In this document: one piece after another, positions 36,041-45,828 of the stretch
Numbering within the stretch: the first letter of the stretch is position 1
Layout: the number at the start of each line of letters is the position of its first letter
Assembly: GCA_030430845.1 (NCBI GenBank)
Contig: JAUIKE010000002.1
Location: forward strand, 48,140-112,139
Source: Bacteroidia bacterium
GTDB taxonomy: Bacteria > Bacteroidota > Bacteroidia > Chitinophagales > Saprospiraceae
DNA length: 64,000 nt
Direction of reading: 5' to 3'
The notes under the pieces: model-generated
Seen by the model: only the letters and a program-made list of their open reading frames with translations
What the model was told of the DNA's origin: nothing
The model's database searches: none
Translations under genes and position numbers: made by a program

Positions 36041-36583
36041 TTATTGATGTTGAAAAAAGCTAAAAATGGTTTTCCCATAATGCCGCTCCTGGAAATAATT
36101 CGGATGCCCGGTATAAGAATGGTTGGGATTGTGCTCCATGACGAACCAACCATCTTCTTTCAACAGATCCTTCTCGAAAATCAGATCAGGAATCGAGTCG
36201 ATGGTTGGTAAAGCATAGGGCGGGCCGGCGAAGATATAATCGAACTGATCGGTACAATAATCCATGAACTTAAATACATCGGATTTCACGATGTGGAGTT
36301 GATCCTCAATGTCCAATTCTTTAGATAGCTTTTTGACAAAAGAAACCGCGCCGTAGAATTTATCGACATAGGTTACGTCTTTACAGCCACGGGAAATGAA
36401 CTCATATGAGTGATTGCCAGTCCCCCCAAACAGGTCCAGCATTTTTATTTCATCAAAATCCAGGTGATTCATGAGGATGTTGAAGAGCCCCTCTTTGGCA
36501 AAATCCGTCGTAGGGCGGGTCGGCCAGTTTTTGGCCGGCGGGTTAAAACGTCTGCCTTTAAATTTTCCACCGATGATTCTCAT
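36041..36583 (-). CDS. rsmD: 16S rRNA (guanine966-N2)-methyltransferase
   Basis: A 180-residue Rossmann-fold methyltransferase that modifies G966 of 16S rRNA. The N-terminus MRIIGGKFKGRRF with PTRPTTDFAKEGLFNIL is diagnostic for RsmD. The SAM-binding motif reads MLDLFGGTGNHSYEF (residues 48-62) and the catalytic motif AGPPYALP (119-126). The usual motif is DPPY, so the Asp is replaced by Gly here. The start at 36583 is chosen over 36589 because the protein then begins at MRIIGG. It is the last gene of a run with the DUF3822 gene 11 bp upstream. Confidence 0.9.
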   Translation of the reverse strand: MRIIGGKFKGRRFNPPAKNWPTRPTTDFAKEGLFNILMNHLDFDEIKMLDLFGGTGNHSYEFISRGCKDVTYVDKFYGAVSFVKKLSKELDIEDQLHIVKSDVFKFMDYCTDQFDYIFAGPPYALPTIDSIPDLIFEKDLLKEDGWFVMEHNPNHSYTGHPNYFQERHYGKTIFSFFQHQ

Positions 36584-36594
36584 ACACAAGACTT

Positions 36595-37464
36595 TTAGTT
36601 CAAAAACAGGCTGGAAAAGAGGTCAAAAAATTGATATTCGGCGATGGCTTTGGTTTGAGGTCCCTTTTGTAGAAATGCAGGGGCATTCAGATAGTGAACA
36701 TGCCGTACGTATCGGTAAAGCTGTTCATACAGGCTGGAATCCATGTGGATATTCCCACAAACCTGTACAGGCTGAGTAAGCGGCGACAAGCCAAATTGTT
36801 CGAATACCAACATAATATAATAGACAAAATCCTGTGCAGAATGATAAGTATTATGGGTAGCGACCAACAAGTTTTTGCCTTCAAATAAATAAGTCCTTAA
36901 ATAATACTTATCTACATGAATAAAAAACTGATGCCCCTTATTCTCTCTGGTAGCTATCTGATGAGTGGCCAGCAGCATCGTTCCGTTCATATTGAAAATA
37001 CGAGCAGAGGTAAAATGCCGTTTGATCAGGTCAGACACTTGCTTGTCAACACTATAGACCAGACGGCTATGCAGGGCCCCAAGTTTATCCGTTCGTACTT
37101 CAAAGGGATCAGCGGTATCCGAAAGATGGAGAAGCATATTTTTCCGATCTTTTTCCGAATACAAGCGTTCCGGCACGAGGGTGAAAAGCGGGCTGTGTAT
37201 CCCCAGTTTAATGTTACGAAAACGAGATTTTAAGAGATGATGTTTGCTCAGGTAGTTTTCCAGAGCAGTCAGCGGATAATGTTTTGCCTGATAGGGATGC
37301 TGCTGCTCCGGATAAGGGAATTGGGCCAACACCAGGATCTGTTGTTGGCCATCTGTTATCATATATACAAAACTGTCCATCCCCAGCAGGATGGACAGTT
37401 CGTATATAGGAGTATTTTTTTTATTAAAGGTATCTTCAATAAATTCGAATGGAATCATTCCCAA
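36595..37464 (-). CDS. DUF3822 family protein
   Basis: A 289-residue soluble protein. It matches the DUF3822 pattern by its length, its N-terminal YELSILLGMDSFVYMITDGQQQILVL and its second-half NKGHQFFIHVDKYYLRTYLFEGKNLLVATHNTYHSAQDFVYYIMLVFEQFGLS (split). The family looks like a degenerate actin/FtsA-type ATPase fold, but no function is established. Its neighbour rsmD is conserved next to it in Bacteroidota. The start overlaps the stop of the upstream gene by 10 bp, which indicates translational coupling. Confidence 0.8.
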   Translation of the reverse strand: MGMIPFEFIEDTFNKKNTPIYELSILLGMDSFVYMITDGQQQILVLAQFPYPEQQHPYQAKHYPLTALENYLSKHHLLKSRFRNIKLGIHSPLFTLVPERLYSEKDRKNMLLHLSDTADPFEVRTDKLGALHSRLVYSVDKQVSDLIKRHFTSARIFNMNGTMLLATHQIATRENKGHQFFIHVDKYYLRTYLFEGKNLLVATHNTYHSAQDFVYYIMLVFEQFGLSPLTQPVQVCGNIHMDSSLYEQLYRYVRHVHYLNAPAFLQKGPQTKAIAEYQFFDLFSSLFLN

Positions 37465-38036
37465 TTTCCTGATAAGTTAGGCGCATTTAAGTTACCAAAT
37501 TTAATGACGCTATTCGGGTTATACCCCTGGTCATATCTCTTAAATCGAGGATCACTAAACCTTCCCATGAAGTTGGACCGTTGCGTACCTACCTCTACTA
37601 CATTCACGGTAGTAGACTGGTAGCTGGTAGTATCGGCCGCGATATCAAACTCTACACCACCGCTAAAGGGAACAAATCTAAGGGAATCCAGGTTCATCCC
37701 TAGTGCACGCACAGTATCGATGGCAGGCTGGTAAGTGGTATCATAAGTGATCACACCTGTAAAAGCGGGATCATCAGGGTCACCGATCACGGAAACGATC
37801 TGGAACTGCCCTGTTCTCAACACCTGGTTGAGGGTGTCGAAATTAGGAGCAAAACGTCCGGTAATATCCCGGTAGAACTCCTGTGCGGTACGAATGTCCA
37901 TAAGACGGTCGATAACCGCTCTTTCTCTTTTTTCCTTTTCGGCTTTGAAAGCGATAGGCTCGCGAATACTACTGATGAGTACCCAAATAAGGCCCACAAC
38001 TATAGCAGCTAGAATTAGGTTGATAACTAATCTCAT
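37455..38036 (-). CDS. Hypothetical protein with N-terminal membrane anchor
   Basis: The protein has 193 residues. Residues 3-24 (LVINLILAAIVVGLIWVLISSI) form one transmembrane helix. A charged helix (KAEKEKRERAVIDRLMDIRTAQEFYRDITGRFAPNFDTLNQVL) and a beta-rich soluble part follow. The layout resembles type IV pilin-like proteins, in which a long N-terminal helix precedes a small head domain, and the IRTAQEFYRDITGRFAPNFDTL wording is like that found in pseudopilins. No prepilin cleavage site is visible, so this is only a resemblance. It is the first gene of the three-gene run with DUF3822 and rsmD. Confidence 0.7.
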   Translation of the reverse strand: MRLVINLILAAIVVGLIWVLISSIREPIAFKAEKEKRERAVIDRLMDIRTAQEFYRDITGRFAPNFDTLNQVLRTGQFQIVSVIGDPDDPAFTGVITYDTTYQPAIDTVRALGMNLDSLRFVPFSGGVEFDIAADTTSYQSTTVNVVEVGTQRSNFMGRFSDPRFKRYDQGYNPNSVIKFGNLNAPNLSGNWE

Positions 38037-38176
38037 CTTTCGGTTTGTTTTGATGCAATTATAAGGCTTTTTATCAAAAAACTATGATTTAACCTCTGCA
38101 ATTTTACGGAAATTGCCTGATATCTTTGACAAACCAAAGAAAAATTTAGTGAACTAGCCTTTATTCAAAACGAAGA

Positions 38177-38560
38177 TTAGGCTCCGATCTTGAAGTCTCC
38201 ATCCATAGTGGCCCCTTCATCTACGATCAGATTTTTGGCCGACAGATTACCCGTTACACGAGCGGTAGATTCCAATTGGAGGGTTCCGGAGATGATCATT
38301 TCGCCCTGCACTTCTCCCATCACAAAGGCATCGGAAGCCTTTATCTTGCCTTCAACCCGTCCTTTGGCACCTATTACGACCTTTTTGTCGCAAATGACAT
38401 CTCCGATCAGAACGCCATCCAGACGGATGCTTTCAGAAGCCTTGATGTTGCCTTGGATCTGCGTACCTTTGGCAATGACACAATTGAGTTTAGAATCTTT
38501 AGCTAAAGTTCTTTCTTTGGTGGAAACAGAGGGCATTTCTCTTACTGCTGTTGCTGCCAT
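38177..38560 (-). CDS. Bactofilin (polymer-forming cytoskeletal protein)
   Basis: A 127-residue protein with the right-handed beta-helix pattern of bactofilins: CVIAKGTQIQGNIKASESIRLDGVLIGDVICDKKVVIGAKGRVEGKIKA, in which hydrophobic and glycine positions recur every five to six residues, through AKNLIVDEGATMDGDFKI. Bactofilins self-assemble into filaments on the membrane and act in shape or localisation. The short N-terminal tail (MAATAVREMPSVSTKERTLAKD) is probably disordered. The gene is divergent from tsaD. Confidence 0.9.
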   Translation of the reverse strand: MAATAVREMPSVSTKERTLAKDSKLNCVIAKGTQIQGNIKASESIRLDGVLIGDVICDKKVVIGAKGRVEGKIKASDAFVMGEVQGEMIISGTLQLESTARVTGNLSAKNLIVDEGATMDGDFKIGA

Positions 38561-38800
38561 GGGTGTTATTAATTGTACCGGTTAATAATATATTTTTGAA
38601 TTACTATTTTTGCCTCGATTAAAAGTATTGGAAACCCGACTTAAAAAATCAGAAGGTTAGAACAAAGCACACACTGCACAAGTTACATTGTATGGTTCTG
38701 GCGATTGGTCGTCTGTATTAATTACGTGTGGAAAATTGAAAAGATTCACAAAACGTGCTCTGACCATAAATATAATTATTTATTATCTATTAAAGCAACT

Positions 38801-39805
38801 ATGAGCGTAAATATTTTAGCAATTGAATCATCTTGTGACGATACTTCGGCCGCCATTGTGCAGGATGGGAGTGTTTTGAGTAATGTGGTAGCCAACCAGG
38901 AGGTTCATAAAAAGTATGGAGGGGTGGTTCCGGAGGTCGCTTCCAGAGCACACCAAGAGAACATCATTCCTGTGGTGGATGTAGCCTTAAAGGAAGCCGG
39001 ACTGGCCGCCGGGGATCTCTCAGCTGTGGCCTTCACCCGCGGGCCCGGCCTGATCGGCTCTTTGATCGTGGGAGTTTCTTTCGCCAAGGGGCTGGCTATG
39101 AGCCTGGGCATTCCATTGATTGAAGTGAATCATATGAAAGCTCATGTACTGGCTCATTTTGCAGAGCCCCCCTACCCCAGTTTTCCTTTCTTATGCCTGA
39201 CCGTTTCGGGCGGGCATACCCAAATCGTGCTGGTCAAAGATCATTTCAGCATGGAAGTACTCGGCCAAACAATCGATGACGCGGCCGGCGAAGCTTTCGA
39301 CAAAACGGGCAAGCTACTCGGCCTGGACTACCCTGCCGGTCCTCTCATTGACCGATACGCCCAGCAGGGACAGCTCGTCTTTGATTTCCCGGAGCCCCAG
39401 GTGGATGGACTGAATTTTAGTTTCAGCGGGCTAAAAACGTCTATTCTGTATTTTCTCAAAAGGTCGATCAAAGAAGACCCTGATTTTATCCAAAAAAACC
39501 TGGCTGATATTTGCGCCTCCGTCCAGCATCGCATTGTCCAGGTCCTGATCAAAAAACTGATTCTGGCTACTGATGAATACAAGATCACACAAGTGGCCCT
39601 GGCAGGCGGCGTCTCTGCCAATTCAGAACTGAGAAGCACCCTCGAACAAACCGGAAAAGAACGGGGCTGGACCACCTTTATCCCCCAATTCGAATACTGT
39701 ACCGATAACGCGGCCATGGTTGGAATAGCGGGTTATTATAAATATTTGAAAAAGGAATTTACCGAACAGGATATCGCGCCAAAGGCGAGGTGGCAAATTG
39801 GGTAA
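38801..39805 (+). CDS. tsaD: tRNA N6-adenosine threonylcarbamoyltransferase
   Basis: A 334-residue ASKHA-fold protein that transfers the threonylcarbamoyl group to A37 of ANN-decoding tRNAs, together with TsaB and TsaE. The start MSVNILAIESSCDDTSAAIV is family-typical. The metal-binding H111 and H115 sit in EVNHMKAHVLAHF. Further motifs are FTRGPGLIGSLIVG, SGGHTQIVLV, DDAAGEAFDK and the C-terminal CTDNAAMVG. The ATG at 38801 is used because the preceding codons in frame are not conserved-looking. The 3' end is 58 bp from the giant adhesin gene. Confidence 0.95.
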   Translation: MSVNILAIESSCDDTSAAIVQDGSVLSNVVANQEVHKKYGGVVPEVASRAHQENIIPVVDVALKEAGLAAGDLSAVAFTRGPGLIGSLIVGVSFAKGLAMSLGIPLIEVNHMKAHVLAHFAEPPYPSFPFLCLTVSGGHTQIVLVKDHFSMEVLGQTIDDAAGEAFDKTGKLLGLDYPAGPLIDRYAQQGQLVFDFPEPQVDGLNFSFSGLKTSILYFLKRSIKEDPDFIQKNLADICASVQHRIVQVLIKKLILATDEYKITQVALAGGVSANSELRSTLEQTGKERGWTTFIPQFEYCTDNAAMVGIAGYYKYLKKEFTEQDIAPKARWQIG

Positions 39806-39863
39806 AATATCGTAAATTAGAGGAAACATCCCCCCACCGCAAAATCCCTAAAAAATCACTCCT

Positions 39864-42800
39864 ATGAGAAACCACACCAAAGGATGGGTCACTCCCATGC
39901 TTATACTATATTGGGGGCTCCTGTTTTCCACAAATACCCAAGCGCAGGTATTTGTCAACCTTAATGCCAGCGGAGCAAATAATGGTACCTCCTGGGCCAA
40001 TGCCTACACGAACTTGCAAACGGCACTGGCGAATACCCCCTCCGGAGAGATCTGGGTAGCCCGCGGCACTTACCAGCCCGTTGAATGTAATCCCTGCTCT
40101 CAGGCCGACAAAGAGATTTCCTTTCAAATCCCTCCGGACGTACAGCTTTACGGAGGCTTTGCAGGCACAGAATCCATACTTTCTCAAAGAGACTGGCTCG
40201 TCAACCCGACCCTATTAAGTGGAGATATCGGAACGCCACGAGATAGCACGGATAATTCCTACAAAGTTGTCGTAGCCGAAAATTCCACTCCCAATACCAT
40301 CCTGGACGGTTTCATCATCGAAGAAGGCAATGCCGACGGCTCCTTTGGTTTCAGTTCGGGTGGTGGTTTGTACATGGATGCTAATCCCGGCGGAACAGCT
40401 GACATGCAAGTCCGCAACTGTACATTTCGCAATAATTACGGCGGCGGTGGCGGCGGCCTGGCGATTGACTGCGTATTGGGAGGAAGCAGTCGCGCCTTTG
40501 TGTATAACTGTATCTTTGAGGGGAATACCGCTTCCCTGAGAGTGGTGAGCACCGGAGCGGCTGTATTCATCCAGGGAAATGCCGGAACACTCATCCAACC
40601 CCGCTTTGTCAAATGTACTTTTCGCAACAACTTCTGCGCCAATGATGGCGGCGCTTTTTCCGCTACCCCCACCGGAGAAGGAAGTCTGCTGGCCTTCGAG
40701 ATCGACAGCTGTCTTTTTGAAAACAACCGGGCTACCGACCGGGGAGCAGCCGTCTGGTATCGTATGAGTTCTCAGGGGCGGTCAGCTGTGTCGATCAAAA
40801 ATTCTCAATTTATACAAAACACGGCCGGCGGGCAGGGAGGAGCCATCTATGCTCGCTCCAGTTTCGGTAATATCGCCAATGATACCATCATCAATTGCCT
40901 GTTTTCTCAAAACATGGCTGACGGAAGTAGTGACTTTAATGACGGTGAGGGGGGTGCTGTTTTTATTCGGGGCTCTCAAGATGGAATTCGTAATCATCAC
41001 ATTATCAACTGCGCCTTCGATCGTAATTTTGCCGAAGGTAAGGGAGGAGCTATTGGAACAACCTCTTTTTTCTCTTCAGCAGGAGAATGTAATATGGTTC
41101 TGCTCAACTGCACCTTTTCCCGAAATGCCACAAACGGCTCTGGAGGCGCCCTTCATGTGGAGGGAGAACAGGGCATCAATAACAACTTGCTTGCTAATAA
41201 TATTTTCTGGCAGGATTCAAGTGAAATGACAGCCGACGAGGTTTTCAACAATGCAGGAAACGTGGCCGCTTTTTCCAATAATTTTGACGGAGGTCTTCCT
41301 CCCAATGTAACGGATGGAGGTAAAAATACAGCCTTGGACCCTCAATTTGCCAGCCCTGAAAACGGCGATCTTCATCTGCTCAGCTCTTCCCCTTTGGTTG
41401 ACGCCGGCGACAACGTTAGCATTGCAAATATTACCGCGACGGATCTCGATGGCAACAAACGAATACATAACGGGACTGTCGACCTGGGAGCCTACGAAAT
41501 AGGTGTTATTTATGTCGACCTGACGGCCACCTCCGGCCGCCAAAACGGAACCTCCTGGGAAAATGCATTCCTGACCGTCCCCGAAGCGCTCGATGTGGCC
41601 CGCTCCGGCGATCAGATCTGGGTAGCGGAGGGGACCTACTACCCCACCGACTGCCCGGCCTGCACCGAGTCAGACAAGGAAGTTGCCATGCGTCTGGTTC
41701 CGAATGTGGAGCTGTACGGTGGCTTTCAGGGTAATGAAACTCAGCTAGAGCAGCGAGACTGGGCCGCCTTTCCAACTATTCTGAGCGGAGACATTGGAGT
41801 TCCGGGCGATAGCACCGACAATTCCTACAATGTCTTGATCGCCAAAAACTCCACGGTTCTTACCATCCTGGACGGCTTCATCATTGAAGAAGGAAACGCC
41901 GACGGTTCTTTTGGTTTCAGTGCCGGCGGCGGCTTATTTTTGGACGCCAATACGGGAGGTACCGCAGACCTCCAAGTCCGCAACTGCAGCTTTCGGAATA
42001 ATTACGGTGGCGGCGGCGGTGCCCTGGCCATCGATTGTGTGCTGGGCGGGAGTAGTGAGGCACTCTTCTATAATTGTCTCTTTGAAAAAAACACGGCTTC
42101 CTTAAGAGTAGTAAGCACAGGTGCGGCGGTGTTCATGCAAGGCAATAGCGGCGCTATTTTAAAGCCCCGTTTTGTAAAATGTACGTTTCAAAACAACTAC
42201 TGCGCCAATGACGGCGGAGCGTTTTCCGCTACCCCTACCGGAGAAGGAAGTCTGCTGGCCTTTGAAATTGATAGCTGTTCGTTTATTAATAATCAAGCTG
42301 GTGACCGCGGCGGAGCCGTCTGGTACCGCATGAGCTCATTCGGATTATCGCAGGTAGTGATCAAAAACACTGAATTCCTTTCCAATGTAGCCGGAGGCCA
42401 GGGAGGTGCCATCTTTGCCAGAAGTAGTTTTGACAATGTATCCAATGACACCATTATTAATTGTGTGTTCCGGGAAAATCTAAGTGACGGCTCCAGTACC
42501 GTCAACGACGGTGAAGGCGGAGCGATATATTTGCGAGGCACACAAAATGGAAGCAGAAATCACCACATCATCAACTCCGTTTTTGAGGGAAACTTTGCCT
42601 CTGAACGAGGCGGAGCCATTGCTACGAATTCTTTTTTCACGGAACCCGGCAGCCTGCAGGCTGATATCATTAACTGCACTTTTTATCAAAACTCAGCCGG
42701 CGATGATGGCAATGCGTTTTATTGTGAAGCCTCTCAAGGTAATCATCAGCTTAATATTGTCAACAGCATTTTATGGAAAAACGAGGGCTCCGGTTTGCAA

Positions 42801-45776
42801 GTAGAAATATTTAATAATGGAGGCAGCGTATCAGTAGCTCACAGCAATGTTACCGACCCTCTCCCCGACAATATAAGCGACCTTGGCAACAACCTTTTTG
42901 AAGACCCCCAGTTTATTGATCCGGATAACGGAAACCTCCAAATATCCTCTTGCTCTCCCATGATCGATGCGGGAGACAATACAGCCCTTCCCGAAGACCG
43001 AATCGATATCGACCAGGATAGCATTTTTTTCGAATCAATACCATTAGACTTATTAGGAGAAAACCGAATTTTTAATGACATCATTGACTTAGGAGCTTAT
43101 GAATGGGGCGGCACACCTCCAGTTCTCAGCATTTCCATCAACAGCTCTCAGGTCAATTGCAACAACCTTTGTGAAGCCGGCGCTACGATCGAGGTGCAGG
43201 GGGGCGTTTCGGGCTATCAATTTCAATGGTCTGACGGACAAAACACCGCCACTGCTCAGGGACTCTGTGCTGGTACTTATTACCTGACGGTTACGGACGC
43301 CGCCAATTGCATGCTGACAGATTCCGTGATTATTCGTGAGTTTCCAGTTCTTGAACTACAAACCACATCTGATACCAGCATTTGCTCAGGAGAACCCCTG
43401 ATCCTCACAGCCGAAGCAAGCGGAGGAGCCGGAAATTATACTTATTCATGGAATCAAAATCTCGGAATGGGAGCTACTCATGAGGTCTCTCCTGCTGAAA
43501 GTACAACCTATACGGTCGAGGCGGTAGACAGCAATAATTGTCGCCTGGAAAAAAGTGTGAGGATCGACATTGATCAAAAACCCTTGATTGAATTAGCAGA
43601 CACCTATAGCTTTTGCCCCGGATTATCTGTTAACCTGGACCCAGGAATTTTCTCCTCCTACAAATGGTCCAACGGCGATACTTCCCAACAGCTTCTTATC
43701 GATCAAAAGGGAAGTTACAGTGTCATTGTAACAGATGAAAATGGTTGTTCTGCTCAGTCAAGCTTTGAGATCATTGAATTGGAAAGTCCTGAAGTTAGCA
43801 TTTTAGGAGACTCCATCACTTGCGAAGGTAAAACAACCACCCTGGATGCAGGAATACATGAGAACTATGCCTGGTCAAGCGGTGAAACAACTGCTCAGAT
43901 CGTAGTCAACTCACCGGGAGTATATGAAGTCAGTGTAAGTGACGGGAATGGCTGCCGGGGAGTAGGAAGCATCGAAATCGAACGGCTCGGCCCTCCGAAT
44001 CCGTCGATTAGCGGTAACACCTCTTTTTGCCTGGGTGGGCAGGCCGTTTTAAAAGCCTCGGATGGCTTTGTTTCCTATCAATGGTCGGATGGAAGTACCA
44101 ATCAGGAATTGAGGACTAATCAAATCGGTACGGTCAGCCTGGAAGTGGTGGATGAATTGGGTTGTGTAGGTAATACTTCAATTGAAATCGACTCGGACGC
44201 AAGCCCACCTTCCTTAAGCCTGGATACCAACAGCTTAGTCATCACTTGTGCGCAGGAATGCCTTGAGCTGGCCGTAAATGTCAGCGGCAGTATCGATTAT
44301 TCGGTCAACTGGTCGAGCGAGTCGGGCTTGTTTGCCTCCCCGCCGGATGCACTGACCGTGGAGGTCTGCCGTGCAGATAATTACTTCGTCCAAGTCAGAG
44401 ACAAAATTACTGCCTGCCAAATAAGGGAGACGGTACCAGTAAGAGAGAACAAAAATGTACCCCTTATTGAGCCCCTGGAAAATCTGCCGGTTTTTGAGTG
44501 TAATACGGAAAAAATTAGTTTGAGCCCAAGTATTTCAGAAGACGTAACACAAATTCAATGGTCTACCGAAAACGGGGGGACCATAAGCCCCTCTGCAAAT
44601 GAGCTGAACATTGAGGTAGACGGCCCGGGTGAGTACATATTGGAGGTTACGGCAGCTAACGGGTGCCAGGCCAGTCGAAGTTTTTCGATTGCCTCCGAAT
44701 TGGTTTATCCGCTTGCAGTGGCAGGAAATGACCGGATGATTGGATGTGGAGAGCGAATACTACTGGATGGAAGTATTTCGGACCAGGGGACTGATTTTTC
44801 CGCTGTTTGGCAATCAGAGGAAAACAATGAAATTATCAACCCGAGTAGTTTAACACCCGAAATTACTGCCCCCGGAAGCTATATTTTGACCATCCAAAAC
44901 TTAAAGAACGGCTGTGTAGCTACTGACTCGGTGACTGTATCTATTCAATATCCCGAAGCGGCCAATGCAGGGGCAGATGTCTTTATTTGCGATGAGGTGA
45001 GTACATTGTCGGCTAATCTACCGGAAGGCACGGAAGGTTTTTGGACCACGAATTCATCGGTTGTCATTGTAGATCCCGCCGCTGCCCAGACTGAACTGGC
45101 CGGCTTAATACCCGGCGAGCAAAGCTTTACCTGGACGCTCTCCGCTCCCGGCTGCCCCGATTACAGCAGCGACGAGGTCAGCATTACACTATTTGAAACG
45201 CCGGTCGCCAATGATGATTTACTAAGCATCAACTCGGGCGATAACCGGGCACAAACCATTGATCTGACCCTAAATGATCAAATTCCTCAAAGTGGTTTAT
45301 GGGAGATCGACTTGCTCAATGAGCCGGAAGTGGGCAGCATCGATGCTTTAACGGATGGAAAACTTTTTTACTCTGTCCCTAAGGGAGCTTTTGGAGAAAC
45401 CAGCCTAACCTACCGCCTTTGCAGCCTGGAATGCCCAGATCGCTGTAGCGAAGCAAGGATCTTAATCCGGGTAGAACAGGAGAAAATTACTACCGAAGAA
45501 GTGCCCAATGCCATCACCCCCAATGAAGACGGGGTCAACGATCGCTTTGTTTTTGACATTCTGGAAGTCAATCCTCCGGATCGTTTTCCAGATAATGAGC
45601 TGATCGTTTTCAATCGCTGGGGCGACCTCGTTTTTCAGCAAAAAAATTACGACAATAGCTGGAATGGCGTAAATCAGCGAGGAGAGCCCCTGCCGACGGG
45701 GACTTACTACTTCATTTTGAGGCTGGATTTGGAGGATGGGTATATTATTAGAGGTGATATTAGTGTGATTAGATGA
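39864..45776 (+). CDS. Giant beta-helix adhesin with type B (gliding-associated) sorting domain
   Basis: The protein has 1970 residues. The signal peptide ends near TQAQ (28). Residues 29-548 and 549-1082 are two long copies of one module: FVNLNASGANNGTSWANAY / YVDLTATSGRQNGTSWENAF, then GGFAGTE/GGFQGNE, then many GGA(I/L/V) turns of a right-handed beta-helix, ending with DAGDN...DLGAYE, a choice-of-anchor-Q-type end. After this come SprB-like and Ig/PKD-like repeats (about 1090-1875; YQFQWSDGQ, GTYYLTVTDAANC). The terminal 95 residues (EVPNAITPNEDGVNDRF...IVFNRWGDLVFQQKNYDNSWNG...GTYYFILRL) are a T9SS type B sorting domain. It should be a surface adhesin. A hairpin terminator lies 11 bp after the stop. 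Confidence 0.92.
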   Translation: MRNHTKGWVTPMLILYWGLLFSTNTQAQVFVNLNASGANNGTSWANAYTNLQTALANTPSGEIWVARGTYQPVECNPCSQADKEISFQIPPDVQLYGGFAGTESILSQRDWLVNPTLLSGDIGTPRDSTDNSYKVVVAENSTPNTILDGFIIEEGNADGSFGFSSGGGLYMDANPGGTADMQVRNCTFRNNYGGGGGGLAIDCVLGGSSRAFVYNCIFEGNTASLRVVSTGAAVFIQGNAGTLIQPRFVKCTFRNNFCANDGGAFSATPTGEGSLLAFEIDSCLFENNRATDRGAAVWYRMSSQGRSAVSIKNSQFIQNTAGGQGGAIYARSSFGNIANDTIINCLFSQNMADGSSDFNDGEGGAVFIRGSQDGIRNHHIINCAFDRNFAEGKGGAIGTTSFFSSAGECNMVLLNCTFSRNATNGSGGALHVEGEQGINNNLLANNIFWQDSSEMTADEVFNNAGNVAAFSNNFDGGLPPNVTDGGKNTALDPQFASPENGDLHLLSSSPLVDAGDNVSIANITATDLDGNKRIHNGTVDLGAYEIGVIYVDLTATSGRQNGTSWENAFLTVPEALDVARSGDQIWVAEGTYYPTDCPACTESDKEVAMRLVPNVELYGGFQGNETQLEQRDWAAFPTILSGDIGVPGDSTDNSYNVLIAKNSTVLTILDGFIIEEGNADGSFGFSAGGGLFLDANTGGTADLQVRNCSFRNNYGGGGGALAIDCVLGGSSEALFYNCLFEKNTASLRVVSTGAAVFMQGNSGAILKPRFVKCTFQNNYCANDGGAFSATPTGEGSLLAFEIDSCSFINNQAGDRGGAVWYRMSSFGLSQVVIKNTEFLSNVAGGQGGAIFARSSFDNVSNDTIINCVFRENLSDGSSTVNDGEGGAIYLRGTQNGSRNHHIINSVFEGNFASERGGAIATNSFFTEPGSLQADIINCTFYQNSAGDDGNAFYCEASQGNHQLNIVNSILWKNEGSGLQVEIFNNGGSVSVAHSNVTDPLPDNISDLGNNLFEDPQFIDPDNGNLQISSCSPMIDAGDNTALPEDRIDIDQDSIFFESIPLDLLGENRIFNDIIDLGAYEWGGTPPVLSISINSSQVNCNNLCEAGATIEVQGGVSGYQFQWSDGQNTATAQGLCAGTYYLTVTDAANCMLTDSVIIREFPVLELQTTSDTSICSGEPLILTAEASGGAGNYTYSWNQNLGMGATHEVSPAESTTYTVEAVDSNNCRLEKSVRIDIDQKPLIELADTYSFCPGLSVNLDPGIFSSYKWSNGDTSQQLLIDQKGSYSVIVTDENGCSAQSSFEIIELESPEVSILGDSITCEGKTTTLDAGIHENYAWSSGETTAQIVVNSPGVYEVSVSDGNGCRGVGSIEIERLGPPNPSISGNTSFCLGGQAVLKASDGFVSYQWSDGSTNQELRTNQIGTVSLEVVDELGCVGNTSIEIDSDASPPSLSLDTNSLVITCAQECLELAVNVSGSIDYSVNWSSESGLFASPPDALTVEVCRADNYFVQVRDKITACQIRETVPVRENKNVPLIEPLENLPVFECNTEKISLSPSISEDVTQIQWSTENGGTISPSANELNIEVDGPGEYILEVTAANGCQASRSFSIASELVYPLAVAGNDRMIGCGERILLDGSISDQGTDFSAVWQSEENNEIINPSSLTPEITAPGSYILTIQNLKNGCVATDSVTVSIQYPEAANAGADVFICDEVSTLSANLPEGTEGFWTTNSSVVIVDPAAAQTELAGLIPGEQSFTWTLSAPGCPDYSSDEVSITLFETPVANDDLLSINSGDNRAQTIDLTLNDQIPQSGLWEIDLLNEPEVGSIDALTDGKLFYSVPKGAFGETSLTYRLCSLECPDRCSEARILIRVEQEKITTEEVPNAITPNEDGVNDRFVFDILEVNPPDRFPDNELIVFNRWGDLVFQQKNYDNSWNGVNQRGEPLPTGTYYFILRLDLEDGYIIRGDISVIR

Positions 45777-45786
45777 ATGTATGTAT

Positions 45787-45827
45787 GGGGTTGTGTAAAA
45801 AGTCCTTCGGCCTTTTTACACAACCCC
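45787..45827. terminator. Bidirectional hairpin of ggggttgtg type
   Basis: ggggttgtgtaaaaag pairs with ctttttacacaacccc around tccttcggc. It lies between the convergent adhesin and glycerate kinase genes and touches the stop codon of the latter. It equals the left lobe of the 158-bp element at 14571 almost exactly. Confidence 0.85.
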
Positions 45828-45828
45828 A

